In this document: one piece after another, positions 1 through 8,724 of the stretch | How the letters are laid out: every line of letters starts with the position of its first letter | Numbering within the stretch: position 1 is the stretch's first letter | Source: Labilibacter sediminis | GTDB lineage: Bacteria > Bacteroidota > Bacteroidia > Bacteroidales > Marinilabiliaceae | Direction of reading: 5' to 3' | DNA length: 64,000 nucleotides | Assembly (NCBI RefSeq): GCF_005877885.1 | Contig: NZ_VCHY01000020.1 | Span: 1-64,000, forward strand | The notes under the pieces: model-generated | The model's database searches: none | What the model was told of the DNA's origin: nothing | What the model saw: only the letters and a program-made list of their open reading frames with translations | Position numbers and translations under genes: made by a program

Positions 1-2
1 TG

Positions 3-1136
3 AAGCGTGCTGAAAAAAGATTCCCCTATTTTAAAGTAAGTTTACATGAAGGTTTTTTTTGGTATTACCTCGAACAAGTTGATGATCCGATTAGCATTGA
101 ACATGACTCAGAGGGGCCTTGCAAAGCATTTAACCGGAAAACAGAAAACAAATTACTGGTTAGAATACTTATTCATAAAAATAGGATAAGTGCTGAATTT
201 TCGCACATACTTACTGACGGCTACGGTTTATTAACCTTTCTAAAAACCATACTAATTTATTATTTTCAGGATAAAGGCCTTATTCACCTGAATCAAATAG
301 ATAATTTTTATACAATGAAAGCTGATAATGAAGAATTTGAAGATGCTTACAACAGGTATTTCAAAGAGAATACACCTCATGCGGTAAAACAACCCAAAGC
401 GTTTCATTTGCCATTTTTTTTAAAGAAAAAACCCCGATTCAATCTTTTATTTGCCATGTTATCTATTCAGCAAATAAAACAAAAAGCAAAGGAAAAAGGT
501 GTTAGCATCACAGATTATTTGGTTGGCGTTTATTTGTTGACACTTCAAGACATCTATTATGAATACAAGAAAAATGGAATTTACTCATCAAGTAAGATCG
601 CAAGGATTCAGGTACCAGTAAATATTAGAAATATTTATCCTACTAAAACACTGCGTAATTTTTCACTTTTTGTAATGCCCGAAATAGACTTTCGCTTAGG
701 GAAATATACATTTGATGAGATACTAAAAATTGTATATCATAAAATGAAGTTGGAAACTGATGAAAAACTAATCAGCAAAATCATTTCCCGTAACGTAAGT
801 GGTGAACGAAATTTATTTGTGAGGGGAATTCCTATTTGGCTCAAAAGTATAATCCTGTTTTATAAATACCATTCTCAAGGAACAAACTTGTATAGTGGTG
901 TTTTAACTAATCTGGGAAAAATAGAATTACCTGATCCAATTCGAAAAAAAGTTGATTATTTCACAATATCACCTCCTCCTCCAAATAAGAAGCTCAAGAT
1001 TAACTGTGGTGTAATCGGTTATGAGGATACGCTTACTTTAAGTTTTGGCAACATTACAAAATCCAATGAATTTGAACGAATGTATCTTCACTTTCTCTCT
1101 AAGCAAGGTATAAATATTAGAATAACTAAACACTAA
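3..1136 (+). CDS. Condensation/alcohol acetyltransferase-like protein, 5' end missing
   Basis: The reading frame is open from base 3, so the gene enters from the left edge; the ATG at 315 is internal. The translated part upstream of 315 carries an HxxxDG motif (HILTDGYG, near base 200-225), the active-site signature of condensation-domain, wax-ester and alcohol acyltransferases. The rest (about 270 residues) fits the C-terminal half of that fold, with a late SGVLTNLGKI stretch typical of it. The gene ends 9 bases before a zinc-ribbon membrane protein, so the two are probably co-transcribed. The substrate cannot be told. The fold call is fairly secure; the exact enzyme is not. Confidence 0.7.
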   Translation, partial: KRAEKRFPYFKVSLHEGFFWYYLEQVDDPISIEHDSEGPCKAFNRKTENKLLVRILIHKNRISAEFSHILTDGYGLLTFLKTILIYYFQDKGLIHLNQIDNFYTMKADNEEFEDAYNRYFKENTPHAVKQPKAFHLPFFLKKKPRFNLLFAMLSIQQIKQKAKEKGVSITDYLVGVYLLTLQDIYYEYKKNGIYSSSKIARIQVPVNIRNIYPTKTLRNFSLFVMPEIDFRLGKYTFDEILKIVYHKMKLETDEKLISKIISRNVSGERNLFVRGIPIWLKSIILFYKYHSQGTNLYSGVLTNLGKIELPDPIRKKVDYFTISPPPPNKKLKINCGVIGYEDTLTLSFGNITKSNEFERMYLHFLSKQGINIRITKH

Positions 1137-1145
1137 AATTAGTTT

Positions 1146-1868
1146 ATGGAATATTGTAAAAATTGTGAAGTAGAGTTGGATGATGATATGGTATTTTGCC
1201 CTTTATGTGGTCTTAGAGCTGGCGCAGAACCCATCTCAGTTAATATTCCCAAAGAGAAACATCCCGATTTTAGGGATAAAACTTTAAATGAAATTGAAAA
1301 CCTAAGTCTTATTCAAAAACTAAAGCTAATTTGGAAAATATCCGGAATTATTCTGATATCCGGAATTATTATCACACTTGCTATAAACTTTATAATAAGC
1401 CACAATATCAACTGGGCTAAGTATAATTTAATAGCTTCAATAACCACTTTTGCCAACATTAGTTTTGTTATCTTTTTTCGAAAAAAACCTTTGATTCTGA
1501 GTATATGCAGCTTGACATCCTTAATATTGATGTTTTTGATGATAGATTATTTTAATGGAGATAGTAATTGGGGGATAAAATTGGGAATTCCTATTGTTAT
1601 ATCCGTTTATGTTTTATCACTTGTAATTTTAGTATTAATTCGAATATCAAATCAAATAGGATTCAACATTTTAGCGGTCATTTTCATAGCCATAGCTTCA
1701 CTATTACTTTGTATTGAGATTTTTGTATCTCTATATTCTCATCACATAATTATACTTAAATGGAGTTTAATTGCAGGTGCATCATTAATGCCCATTTCCG
1801 GTTTATTATTTTTTGTGCATTATAAACTTAAAATGGGAATAGAGCTAAAGCGATTTTTTCATATATAA
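1146..1868 (+). CDS. Zinc-ribbon membrane protein (DUF6320-like)
   Basis: A 240-residue protein opens with a zinc ribbon (CKNC at residues 4-7 and CPLC at about 18-21), followed by a soluble linker and about six hydrophobic segments from residue ~63 to the end. The layout matches the DUF6320 family, which often sits beside condensation/acyltransferase-like genes as here. Its biochemical role is unknown. It starts 9 bases after the acyltransferase-like gene and its 3' end overlaps the convergent CPBP-like gene by 10 bases. Confidence 0.6.
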   Translation: MEYCKNCEVELDDDMVFCPLCGLRAGAEPISVNIPKEKHPDFRDKTLNEIENLSLIQKLKLIWKISGIILISGIIITLAINFIISHNINWAKYNLIASITTFANISFVIFFRKKPLILSICSLTSLILMFLMIDYFNGDSNWGIKLGIPIVISVYVLSLVILVLIRISNQIGFNILAVIFIAIASLLLCIEIFVSLYSHHIIILKWSLIAGASLMPISGLLFFVHYKLKMGIELKRFFHI

Positions 1869-2488
1869 AATCCTAACATGAGCTCTGACCAAAGATTACG
1901 CTCAAATACATAATAAAGCAAAAAGGTAGCTATCCATCCATGTGTAATACCAATTGCCCAAATATCACGCCATTTAAGAAAAACAGAAGCCAAAATCAAT
2001 TCGAGACCGAAGGCGTATATCATCAGAAAAGTATTTGGATAATGAACTATACCAAACAATGTTGACACAATAAAAACTAAAATAGTATTATTGGCTTTCC
2101 CATTAAAAAATACAATTAGATTCATCAAAATAACCTCAAGCATAATAAATTGCTGAATAACTGCCCAAAGTGGATAAAGAAGAAAAACCAATAGAATGTG
2201 CCAGGATATATAGAAGGTATTATTATTGTATGCATAAAATGCACAAGCCAAACCATTAAGTAGAATAATGGGTAATAAAATTATTAAAGAATGTTTAAAA
2301 TTATGCAGTTTAAATATTTTATACTCATTACGAGTTCTTTTACGAAACAATATGTAACCAATCCAGAAAATAGAAACACTTACGATATATATATTTCTCA
2401 CATAGAGCCAGTCTATCAACAGAAATTTTAAAATCGCTGTTAATAGTACTGCAATGAGTTCAAAATTCTTTTTTATCCAATTTTTCAA
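1859..2488 (-). CDS. Polytopic membrane protein, degenerate CPBP (CAAX protease-like) family
   Basis: This 209-residue protein has about six to seven membrane segments. The C-terminal half has CPBP-like spacing: a region where EExxxR is expected (here AVIQQFIMLEV, with QQ in place of EE), then FGIVHYPN and a final HGW. The histidines are retained but the glutamate pair is missing, so it may not be an active metalloprotease. It lies 5 bases downstream of a small hypothetical gene on the same strand and probably shares its transcript. The family assignment is moderate. Confidence 0.5.
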   Translation of the reverse strand: MKNWIKKNFELIAVLLTAILKFLLIDWLYVRNIYIVSVSIFWIGYILFRKRTRNEYKIFKLHNFKHSLIILLPIILLNGLACAFYAYNNNTFYISWHILLVFLLYPLWAVIQQFIMLEVILMNLIVFFNGKANNTILVFIVSTLFGIVHYPNTFLMIYAFGLELILASVFLKWRDIWAIGITHGWIATFLLYYVFERNLWSELMLGFYI

Positions 2489-2493
2489 CGAAC

Positions 2494-2790
2494 TTATAAT
2501 TTGTCATTTTTCCCATAAAAATCAGCTTTATTGGGGCCTTTTTCCATTGTAAGAAAATCCCAAACTTCATTTAATATTTGCCGTTCTTCTTTTTTCGATA
2601 GTTTGCTATCGTCAATATATTGTACCTCAGCAACATTCTGAAAGAATTTATCGAAATCAGCATAATACCCTTCTACACGTAAAAAACGAACAAATACTCT
2701 TGGAAAGCTTAACTTAATCACGAACTCGTATTCCGGGAAAAATAATGTATTTGATCCTAAATAGTAATTCTTGAATTTATTTGGTATCAT
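2494..2790 (-). CDS. Hypothetical protein, 98 aa
   Basis: A small soluble protein rich in aromatic residues and lysine, with no recognised motif. The ATG at 2790 is preceded by an AT-rich stretch, and the gene ends 5 bases before the CPBP-like gene, consistent with a two-gene unit. I do not recognise the family. It is supported as a gene by its clean length, its tight spacing and the absence of any competing frame. Confidence 0.45.
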   Translation of the reverse strand: MIPNKFKNYYLGSNTLFFPEYEFVIKLSFPRVFVRFLRVEGYYADFDKFFQNVAEVQYIDDSKLSKKEERQILNEVWDFLTMEKGPNKADFYGKNDKL

Positions 2791-2864
2791 ATCTTTTAAT
2801 ATTACAAACCTATATTATCTCAATAACCTATAAACATTTTTCCTTTAATTACAAATTTCTATTA

Positions 2865-3695
2865 TTAGTCGATTATTTTTGAATTGGGTATAGTAAACTT
2901 AAATTCACTCCCCTTACCAATAACGCTTTCAACCCATATTTGCCCACCTTCTATCTCAACCAATTCTTTACACAACAACAATCCAAATCCTGTACCAGAT
3001 TCCAGCCCAGTACCTTGTACTGATTTAACCCCCTCTATTTTAAAAATATTCTTAAGTGTTTCTTCATCTATTCCTATTCCATTATCTTTAACAGTTATCT
3101 CAACAAAGTCATTTTTTAATTGTGCAGAAACATCAATACTACTTTTTTTATTAGAAAACTTAATAGCATTATTGAGTAGATTCCTAAAAATAGTACTTAT
3201 CATATTGACATCGACATAGGCATAAATATTCTCACGTATGCAATTATTAATATTAATTTCTTTATGCTGAGCAGTCAAATTTGTCGCTAATATAGCCTCA
3301 GATAAAATTTTTGACACATCTACTTCTTCCGGGTTAAAAGATAACTTTTTACTATTTACACTTAGCCATTCTGAGAGGTTTACAAGCAATTCAAACGAAA
3401 TATTCGTAGTCCCATATAGAATAGTTAGAAAATTCTCAATTTCTCTTGGTTCATAACTATGAAAATTATTAAGTAATAATTCCAATATCCCAAGAATACT
3501 ATTAAAGGGATTACGTAATTCATGAGCTATAATCCTGTAAAATTTATCTTTTGTGCTTATAAGATCTATTAATTCCCTTGTTCTCTGCTCTACAATATTT
3601 TCAATATCCTCTTGTTGATTTTTTATAATACTTTTTAGTTCAGAATTCTTCTGTTCTAAAATTTGTATTTGTTTTTCATTGGATGCAGTTTTCAT
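2865..3695 (-). CDS. Sensor histidine kinase without sensory or membrane domain
   Basis: 276 residues. An N-terminal coiled coil (residues 1-45) leads into a HisKA dimerisation helix with H-box HELRNPFNS (His about residue 58), then a HATPase_c domain with N-box (FRNLLNNAIKFSN), G1 (DNGIGI) and G2 (GTGFGLLLCKE) motifs. No transmembrane segment or PAS domain is visible, so this is a soluble kinase. No response regulator gene is adjacent, which makes it an orphan. It probably phosphorylates a regulator encoded elsewhere. The family call is secure; the signal is unknown. Confidence 0.85.
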   Translation of the reverse strand: MKTASNEKQIQILEQKNSELKSIIKNQQEDIENIVEQRTRELIDLISTKDKFYRIIAHELRNPFNSILGILELLLNNFHSYEPREIENFLTILYGTTNISFELLVNLSEWLSVNSKKLSFNPEEVDVSKILSEAILATNLTAQHKEININNCIRENIYAYVDVNMISTIFRNLLNNAIKFSNKKSSIDVSAQLKNDFVEITVKDNGIGIDEETLKNIFKIEGVKSVQGTGLESGTGFGLLLCKELVEIEGGQIWVESVIGKGSEFKFTIPNSKIID

Positions 3696-4195
3696 TCCGC
3701 TTTCTAAAATTCCTATACCTTGTATAGATAAAGACTATAAGTTACGGTATTTCTTATTCCAAGACAATTAAAATAGAGAACTTTATAAAAAAAGAAATTC
3801 ATCACGAAATATAAATATTCTCAATCCATTATGATATTTTTAATTAGCATTTTACCCAATAATATCCTAAAATAAGATAAGTAAAAACCTACTAAATTAA
3901 GGATCTTATATATTGAATAACATTATGTCTTACTTTTAACCACCCAAAATATTTTGACAAAAATTACATTTTTAGGTTCGGTTCCTTTTTGCTACTTTTG
4001 GAGAGAAATGAGTTCATTAAAACGCATTTTAAACGGGCATTTTTTAGCCATCTTTGGTGGACTTACAGAGGACTTTAAAAATTGAATTCAAAATATTAAG
4101 AATAGGGCACTTAAAGAAAATTTTCGTTTCCCTCTATTTCCGCAATAAAGAGCTTAATATTTATTTAGCAAGCTCATCTTTTATACTTCTATTTT
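3696..4195. other. AT-rich intergenic region without a convincing gene
   Basis: The region lies between the divergently read histidine kinase and the 3' end of the PAP2 gene. It holds a TAnnTTTG-type box at 3994-4001 (TACTTTTG) a few bases before an ATG at 4009 that opens only a 25-codon frame. I see no tRNA, no repeat copy and no conserved ORF here. Confidence 0.4.
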
Positions 4196-4975
4196 TTATG
4201 CTGCTTTCAGAAAAAGCCTATCTACAAGACCACTAAGTATAATTACCATTCCCCAAAGACAACCAATTATTGCACCCAATGAAATATCTACAGGGCTATG
4301 CACTCCCAGCATAACACGAGACAATGCCACTAAAACAGCCCAACAAAAGAACACTCCAATTAATACTTTATTTCTATTGCCTGAATGAAGTAAAATAATA
4401 TAGCTCATTAAAATAGCCAATAAAAAAGCTGACACAGAATGCCCTGAAGGAAAAGAAAACCCGGTTTCTGTAGTCCAAAGTCTGAGCACCCTTGGACTCA
4501 AAACCTTTTCATCAATTCTTAAATAACCAATAAGGTTATCTTCAAAAAACTCCTTTAAATACAATGACCTGTTTTTTTTCCCTTTTAAAGCATAAAAAGT
4601 ATCATTATCAAAATTGTAGTGCTTATTCAATAACAATATATTAGGTCTGTGAATTTTTAAATTTTCCTTTATTAAATGCTCATTTGCTAAAGCAATCCCT
4701 CCAATGGTAATAGCAAAAAACAGACTACCCAAACCAAATATGCGTAATTTGTTCTTAATACCATTTTGCTTTATTGCTAAAATAGTAAGGCACATTAACA
4801 AAAGCACTGATACTCCCACAGTACTACCTGAATGTGTTATAAAAATCCAGATTAACGTAGCTATCTCAGAATATGAAGCACTCATATACAATGGCACCAA
4901 TAAGGAGCTACATACTAAAACAAGAGATACAACAATAAATATGGCCAACTGCCTGACTCTTCCTAACCTCATCAT
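4196..4975 (-). CDS. PAP2-family membrane phosphatase
   Basis: 259 residues with about six membrane segments. All three acid-phosphatase motifs are present: KENLKIHRP (KxxxxxxRP, about residue 105), PSGH (about residue 177) and SRVMLGVHSPVD (SRxxxxxHxxxD, about 219-230). The family dephosphorylates lipid phosphates such as phosphatidate, PGP or undecaprenyl pyrophosphate at the outer face of the membrane; the substrate here is not determined. It stands alone, transcribed away from the START-like/LptF cluster. Confidence 0.85.
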   Translation of the reverse strand: MMRLGRVRQLAIFIVVSLVLVCSSLLVPLYMSASYSEIATLIWIFITHSGSTVGVSVLLLMCLTILAIKQNGIKNKLRIFGLGSLFFAITIGGIALANEHLIKENLKIHRPNILLLNKHYNFDNDTFYALKGKKNRSLYLKEFFEDNLIGYLRIDEKVLSPRVLRLWTTETGFSFPSGHSVSAFLLAILMSYIILLHSGNRNKVLIGVFFCWAVLVALSRVMLGVHSPVDISLGAIIGCLWGMVIILSGLVDRLFLKAA

Positions 4976-5279
4976 ATTATATTTTGCATCAAAATTACAA
5001 TTTTACTTAGTACACAAACAGATTTACAAGATTTTTTAAAGTGTAAATAATGTTTATCACTGAAGCTCTCATTAAATCATATACAATCATAAAGCCTTTA
5101 TTACTCCCAACAGATATATTGCAAAACCATAATCTATTTGTCATAAATAAAAAATCATTAAACTATTGACATCTCCATTAATTATCACGTAATTAAGTAC
5201 TGTTGAAACCTGATTGATTTTATAAATAGATTTAAATATACTATATTGTCACGCATCAACAACCTAAACAATTTTCATA
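4976..5279. other. Intergenic region between divergent PAP2 and START-like genes
   Basis: About 300 bases of very AT-rich DNA carrying the promoters of both flanking genes. I see no ORF with support, no stable hairpin and no repeat-family copy. Confidence 0.35.
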
Positions 5280-5666
5280 ATGTCAGATATAAAAAAATTT
5301 GAACTGGAATTTATCATCAAAACCTCTCCTTCGATTTTATACAATCGGCTATCTTCTCCCAGCGGATTATCAGAGTGGTTTGCTGATGATGTAAATGTTA
5401 AAGGCAGCAATTATACCTTTATCTGGGATGGCGCTGAGCAAGAAGCTGAATTAGTACATAAAAAAGAAAACAAATCCATTCGTTTTCATTGGGTGGATGA
5501 TGAAAATGACGACACCTATTTTGAATTTAATATTAATGTTGATGACCTAACGGGAGAAACTGCCCTGGTTATTGTTGACTTTGCAGAAGAGGACGAAATT
5601 GAAGATTCCATGGAACTTTGGAATCAACAGGTAGACCAACTTAAACATGGTTTAGGTTCGATTTAA
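5280..5666 (+). CDS. START-like (SRPBCC/AHSA1) domain protein
   Basis: 128 residues that fill a single SRPBCC helix-grip domain: an N-terminal strand, SPSGLSEWFADDV (a typical AHSA1-type turn) and a C-terminal amphipathic helix (WNQQVDQLKHGLGSI). It is acidic and soluble. The function is unknown; the domain binds hydrophobic ligands or acts as a co-chaperone. It is immediately upstream of the LptF/LptG permease gene, but a hairpin terminator and a new promoter separate them. Confidence 0.75.
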   Translation: MSDIKKFELEFIIKTSPSILYNRLSSPSGLSEWFADDVNVKGSNYTFIWDGAEQEAELVHKKENKSIRFHWVDDENDDTYFEFNINVDDLTGETALVIVDFAEEDEIEDSMELWNQQVDQLKHGLGSI

Positions 5667-5694
5667 TATATTGCAAAACTTCAAATAAATGATA

Positions 5695-5702
5695 TAACTT
5701 TG
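5695..5702 (+). promoter_or_regulatory. Bacteroidetes -7 box upstream of the LptF/G gene
   Basis: TAACTTTG matches the TAnnTTTG -7 consensus, with a TTG at 5671-5673 in roughly the -33 position (21 bases apart). The next same-strand gene starts at 5791. It overlaps the left arm of the following hairpin by one base. Confidence 0.5.
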
Positions 5703-5741
5703 CACTCACTGGACATAACAGTTCGTGAGTGCATTTTTTTT
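5702..5741 (+). terminator. Hairpin followed by T-run (terminator or leader attenuator)
   Basis: Perfect 8-base arms GCACTCAC (5702-5709) and GTGAGTGC (5725-5732) are followed by A and eight T. It lies 36 bases after the START-like gene stop. Its first arm also coincides with the expected start of transcripts from the adjoining -7 box, so it could end upstream transcription, attenuate the LptF/G transcript, or both. Confidence 0.6.
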
Positions 5742-5790
5742 GCTTTCACAACACCATTATTTATTACTACAATTTTATTCGTCATACACT

Positions 5791-7302
5791 ATGAAGAAAC
5801 TTCATATATTCATTTTAAAAAGCTATCTAAATCCATTGATAATGACCTTTTTTATTTCGCTTTTTATATTGGTAATGCAAGTTTTATGGCGATATATTGA
5901 CGATTTGGTAGGTAAAGGATTAGAGACCTCTGTGTTGCTTGAATTATTGTTCTATGTAGCACTGCAAGTGCTACCCATGGCTTTGCCTTTAGCTATTTTA
6001 CTAGCATCACTCATGACTTTTGGTAACCTGGGCGAAAATTATGAATTAACCGCCATAAAATCAGCAGGCGTTTCTTTGCCCCGGATCATGAAACCTTTAA
6101 TTGTTTTTATGCTTATTGTATGCATTGGGGCTTTTAAGTTTTCGAATAATGTACTTCCTGTAGCCAATTTAAAATTTTATAGTTTAATGTGGTCTATCAG
6201 GCAAGCCAGCCCTGAATTCGACATCAAAGAAAAGATATTTTACGACGGGCTAACGGATTACAACATTAAAATAGAGCGTAAATCAAAAACATCAGATATG
6301 CTCTATGATATTATGATTTACGACCACAGGAATGCACTTGCCAAAAACAGTAATGTTACTGTTGCCGACTCAGGTTTACTTGAAATATCAGAAGATAAAA
6401 AGCATTTAAAATTAACCCTGTTTGATGGTATTAAATATGACGAAAAAGTAGACGATTCTAAAGGCAGGATAGATAGAAAGAGTAAACAAAAATTCAGGGT
6501 TGATCATTTTAAAAAACAAGTTGCCATGGTTCCTATGGTAGGTATGGACTTTAACAGGTATGACGAAGGTCTTTTTAAAAGCAATGACCGAATGAAAAAC
6601 CTGAAACAGCTTAGCCACGACGCAGATTCCATTCAACGCATGAAGGAAGATGACATCCAAAAAATGAAACCCCGCATAACAGCCAACTACTTTGTTCATC
6701 AACACAGAATATCTGCCAGAAGAAGAAAAGGCCCTAAACCGGAAGAAGTTGATTCAACCATAAAAATAAAACAAATTGAAGAGTATCCTTTGGCAAGTAT
6801 CGACAGCGCCTTTTCAACCTTTAATGCACAAACTAAAGCAATGATAGCAGAGAGTGCTGTAAGGCGTGCACGTGACACCAAAACGCAACTTGATGAACAA
6901 CTTGCATCAGTGCACAAAGCAGACTACAAGCTAATCAGGCATAAAATAGAATGGCATCGTAAATTTACCTTATCATTTGCTTGTTTTATCTTCTTTTTTA
7001 TCGGCGCACCACTGGGTGCCATTATTCGCAAAGGAGGACTTGGAATGCCTGTGGTAACATCTATTTTGTTTTTTATTGTGTACTACATCATCGATACCTT
7101 TGGATTAAAAATTAGTAAAGAAGCCATATGGCCTCCTCACATGGGTATTTGGCTTTCTTCAGCTGTATTATTTCCTATTGGTGTATTTTTAACTTATAAA
7201 GCAGCCACTGATTCAGCCATTTTAAATTCTGATGCATATGTGATATTTTTTCAGAAGGTATTTGCCCGGTTTAAAAAGAAAAAACAAGCTAAAAAAGCCT
7301 AA
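5791..7302 (+). CDS. LptF/LptG-family lipopolysaccharide export permease
   Basis: 504 residues when started at the ATG at 5791; an upstream in-frame GTG at 5725 lies inside the hairpin and is unlikely. Three N-terminal and three C-terminal membrane helices flank a long periplasmic domain, the YjgP/YjgQ arrangement. The N-terminal block (MKKLHIFILKSYLNP ... TFGNLGENYELTAIKSAGVS) is diagnostic. With LptB2 it extracts LPS from the inner membrane and feeds the Lpt bridge. The periplasmic part is longer than usual, with a charged low-complexity stretch around residues 270-330. No lptB is nearby. F versus G cannot be resolved. Confidence 0.88.
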   Translation: MKKLHIFILKSYLNPLIMTFFISLFILVMQVLWRYIDDLVGKGLETSVLLELLFYVALQVLPMALPLAILLASLMTFGNLGENYELTAIKSAGVSLPRIMKPLIVFMLIVCIGAFKFSNNVLPVANLKFYSLMWSIRQASPEFDIKEKIFYDGLTDYNIKIERKSKTSDMLYDIMIYDHRNALAKNSNVTVADSGLLEISEDKKHLKLTLFDGIKYDEKVDDSKGRIDRKSKQKFRVDHFKKQVAMVPMVGMDFNRYDEGLFKSNDRMKNLKQLSHDADSIQRMKEDDIQKMKPRITANYFVHQHRISARRRKGPKPEEVDSTIKIKQIEEYPLASIDSAFSTFNAQTKAMIAESAVRRARDTKTQLDEQLASVHKADYKLIRHKIEWHRKFTLSFACFIFFFIGAPLGAIIRKGGLGMPVVTSILFFIVYYIIDTFGLKISKEAIWPPHMGIWLSSAVLFPIGVFLTYKAATDSAILNSDAYVIFFQKVFARFKKKKQAKKA

Positions 7303-7352
7303 TAATTTATTAGATATTCGTATATAGAAAGCAGCATTGACTATTTTCATTG

Positions 7353-7380
7353 TTGGTCGTTAAATATTTAATTACCTTTG
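7353..7380 (+). promoter_or_regulatory. Bacteroidetes-type promoter of ribBA
   Basis: TTG at 7353-7355 and TACCTTTG at 7373-7380 are separated by 17 bases, matching the TTG / TAnnTTTG pattern of the primary Bacteroidetes sigma factor. It lies 40 bases before the ribBA start. Confidence 0.65.
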
Positions 7381-7420
7381 CGATCTCAAAAAATTTCATA
7401 CTACATAAATCACTATAAGG

Positions 7421-8662
7421 ATGAGCGGTCAATCGTACCAATTAAATACCATTGAAGAAGCTATTGAAGCTATCAAAAAGGGAGAGTTAATTATCGTCAT
7501 TGATGATGAGGATAGAGAGAATGAAGGAGATTTTATTGCTGCCGGGGAATTAATGACTCCTGAAAAAGTAAATTTTATGGCCACCCACGGTAGAGGTTTA
7601 ATTTGTACACCTATTACCGAAAAACGCTGTGAAGAGCTTGATTTGGAACTTATGGTAGGTAAAAACACTGCCTTACATGCTACTCCGTTTACTGTGTCTG
7701 TGGATTTAAACGGCCATGGTTGCACTACTGGTATTTCTGCATCTGACAGGGCTAAAACCATTTTAGCTCTTTGCGACCAAAAGACACAACCTGAAGATTT
7801 AGGAAGACCCGGACATATTTTTCCGCTTAAAGCTAAGAACAAAGGTGTACTTAGAAGAGCTGGTCATACGGAAGCTGCAGTTGATCTTGCACGCTTAGCC
7901 GGTTTATCACCTGTTGGAGTTTTGGTTGAGATAATGAACGAAGACGGAACAATGGCTCGCCTGCCAGAATTGATTAAAATAGCTGAGAAATTCGATCTTA
8001 AATTAATTACGATAAAAGACTTAATTGCTTATCGCTTAAAGCAGGAAAGTCTGGTTATAAAAGGTGTACAGGTAAATATGCCTACCGACTATGGTAACTT
8101 CCAGTTTATTCCTTTCAAACAAAAGTCAAATGGATTAGAACACATGGCTTTAATTAAAGGAGAATGGGCAGAAGACGAGCCTGTTTTGGTTAGGGTACAT
8201 TCATCATGCGCTACCGGAGATATTTTCCACTCCAAAAGATGTGAGTGTGGAGAACAACTCCACAAAGCTATGCAAACCATAGAAAAAGAAGGTAAAGGAG
8301 CAATTGTTTATATGAACCAGGAAGGCCGTGGAATTGGTTTAATGAATAAAATTAAAGCTTATAAACTACAAGAAGAAGGTATGGACACGGTTGATGCCAA
8401 TGTAGAATTAGGTTTTAATGCCGACGAAAGAGATTACGGTGTTGGTGCACAAATCCTTAGAGAATTAGGCGTGAGCAAAATGAGATTAATGACCAACAAT
8501 CCGGTAAAAAGAATCGGCCTGGAAGGATACGGGTTAGAAATTGTAGAAAATGTAAATCTTGAAGTTGAGCCCAACAAACACAATGAGTTTTATATGAAAA
8601 CTAAAAAAGAAAAAATGGGACACAACCTTGACTTTTTTAAGTATGACAATAAAGATAAATAG
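7421..8662 (+). CDS. ribBA: Bifunctional DHBP synthase / GTP cyclohydrolase II
   Basis: 413 residues. The N-terminal RibB domain (1-~205) carries [10 protein letters not shown] and the conserved [10 protein letters not shown] block. It makes 3,4-dihydroxy-2-butanone 4-phosphate from ribulose 5-phosphate. The C-terminal RibA domain (~206-400) has the zinc motif [15 protein letters not shown] and the NQEGRGIGL catalytic block, and opens GTP for riboflavin synthesis. The length is normal for fused RibBA. It is transcribed alone from the promoter at 7353-7380 and ends at a strong bidirectional terminator. No FMN riboswitch is evident in its short leader. Confidence 0.96.
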   Translation: MSGQSYQLNTIEEAIEAIKKGELIIVIDDEDRENEGDFIAAGELMTPEKVNFMATHGRGLICTPITEKRCEELDLELMVGKNTALHATPFTVSVDLNGHGCTTGISASDRAKTILALCDQKTQPEDLGRPGHIFPLKAKNKGVLRRAGHTEAAVDLARLAGLSPVGVLVEIMNEDGTMARLPELIKIAEKFDLKLITIKDLIAYRLKQESLVIKGVQVNMPTDYGNFQFIPFKQKSNGLEHMALIKGEWAEDEPVLVRVHSSCATGDIFHSKRCECGEQLHKAMQTIEKEGKGAIVYMNQEGRGIGLMNKIKAYKLQEEGMDTVDANVELGFNADERDYGVGAQILRELGVSKMRLMTNNPVKRIGLEGYGLEIVENVNLEVEPNKHNEFYMKTKKEKMGHNLDFFKYDNKDK

Positions 8663-8695
8663 TTCTGTATTTTATAGACTTTAAAATATCAAGAG

Positions 8696-8724
8696 AAGAG
8701 TGACTGGTTGGTCACTCTTTTTTT
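8696..8724. terminator. Bidirectional terminator between ribBA and anmK
   Basis: Arms AAGAGTGAC (8696-8704) and GTCACTCTT (8711-8719) enclose a six-base loop and are followed by T on the + strand. The stem sits between the convergent ribBA and anmK genes and can serve both. Confidence 0.75.

Noticed and set aside
2884-3219. 111-codon plus-strand ORF
   Set aside because: It is antisense to the histidine kinase gene, and its composition follows the kinase codons in reverse. No ribosome site.
4009-4086. 25-codon ORF (MSSLKRILNG...) after a TACTTTTG box and GGAGAG
   Set aside because: The -7-like box lies only about 7 bases from the ATG, there is no matching -33 element at a proper distance, and the peptide has no recognisable family. 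It may be a remnant.
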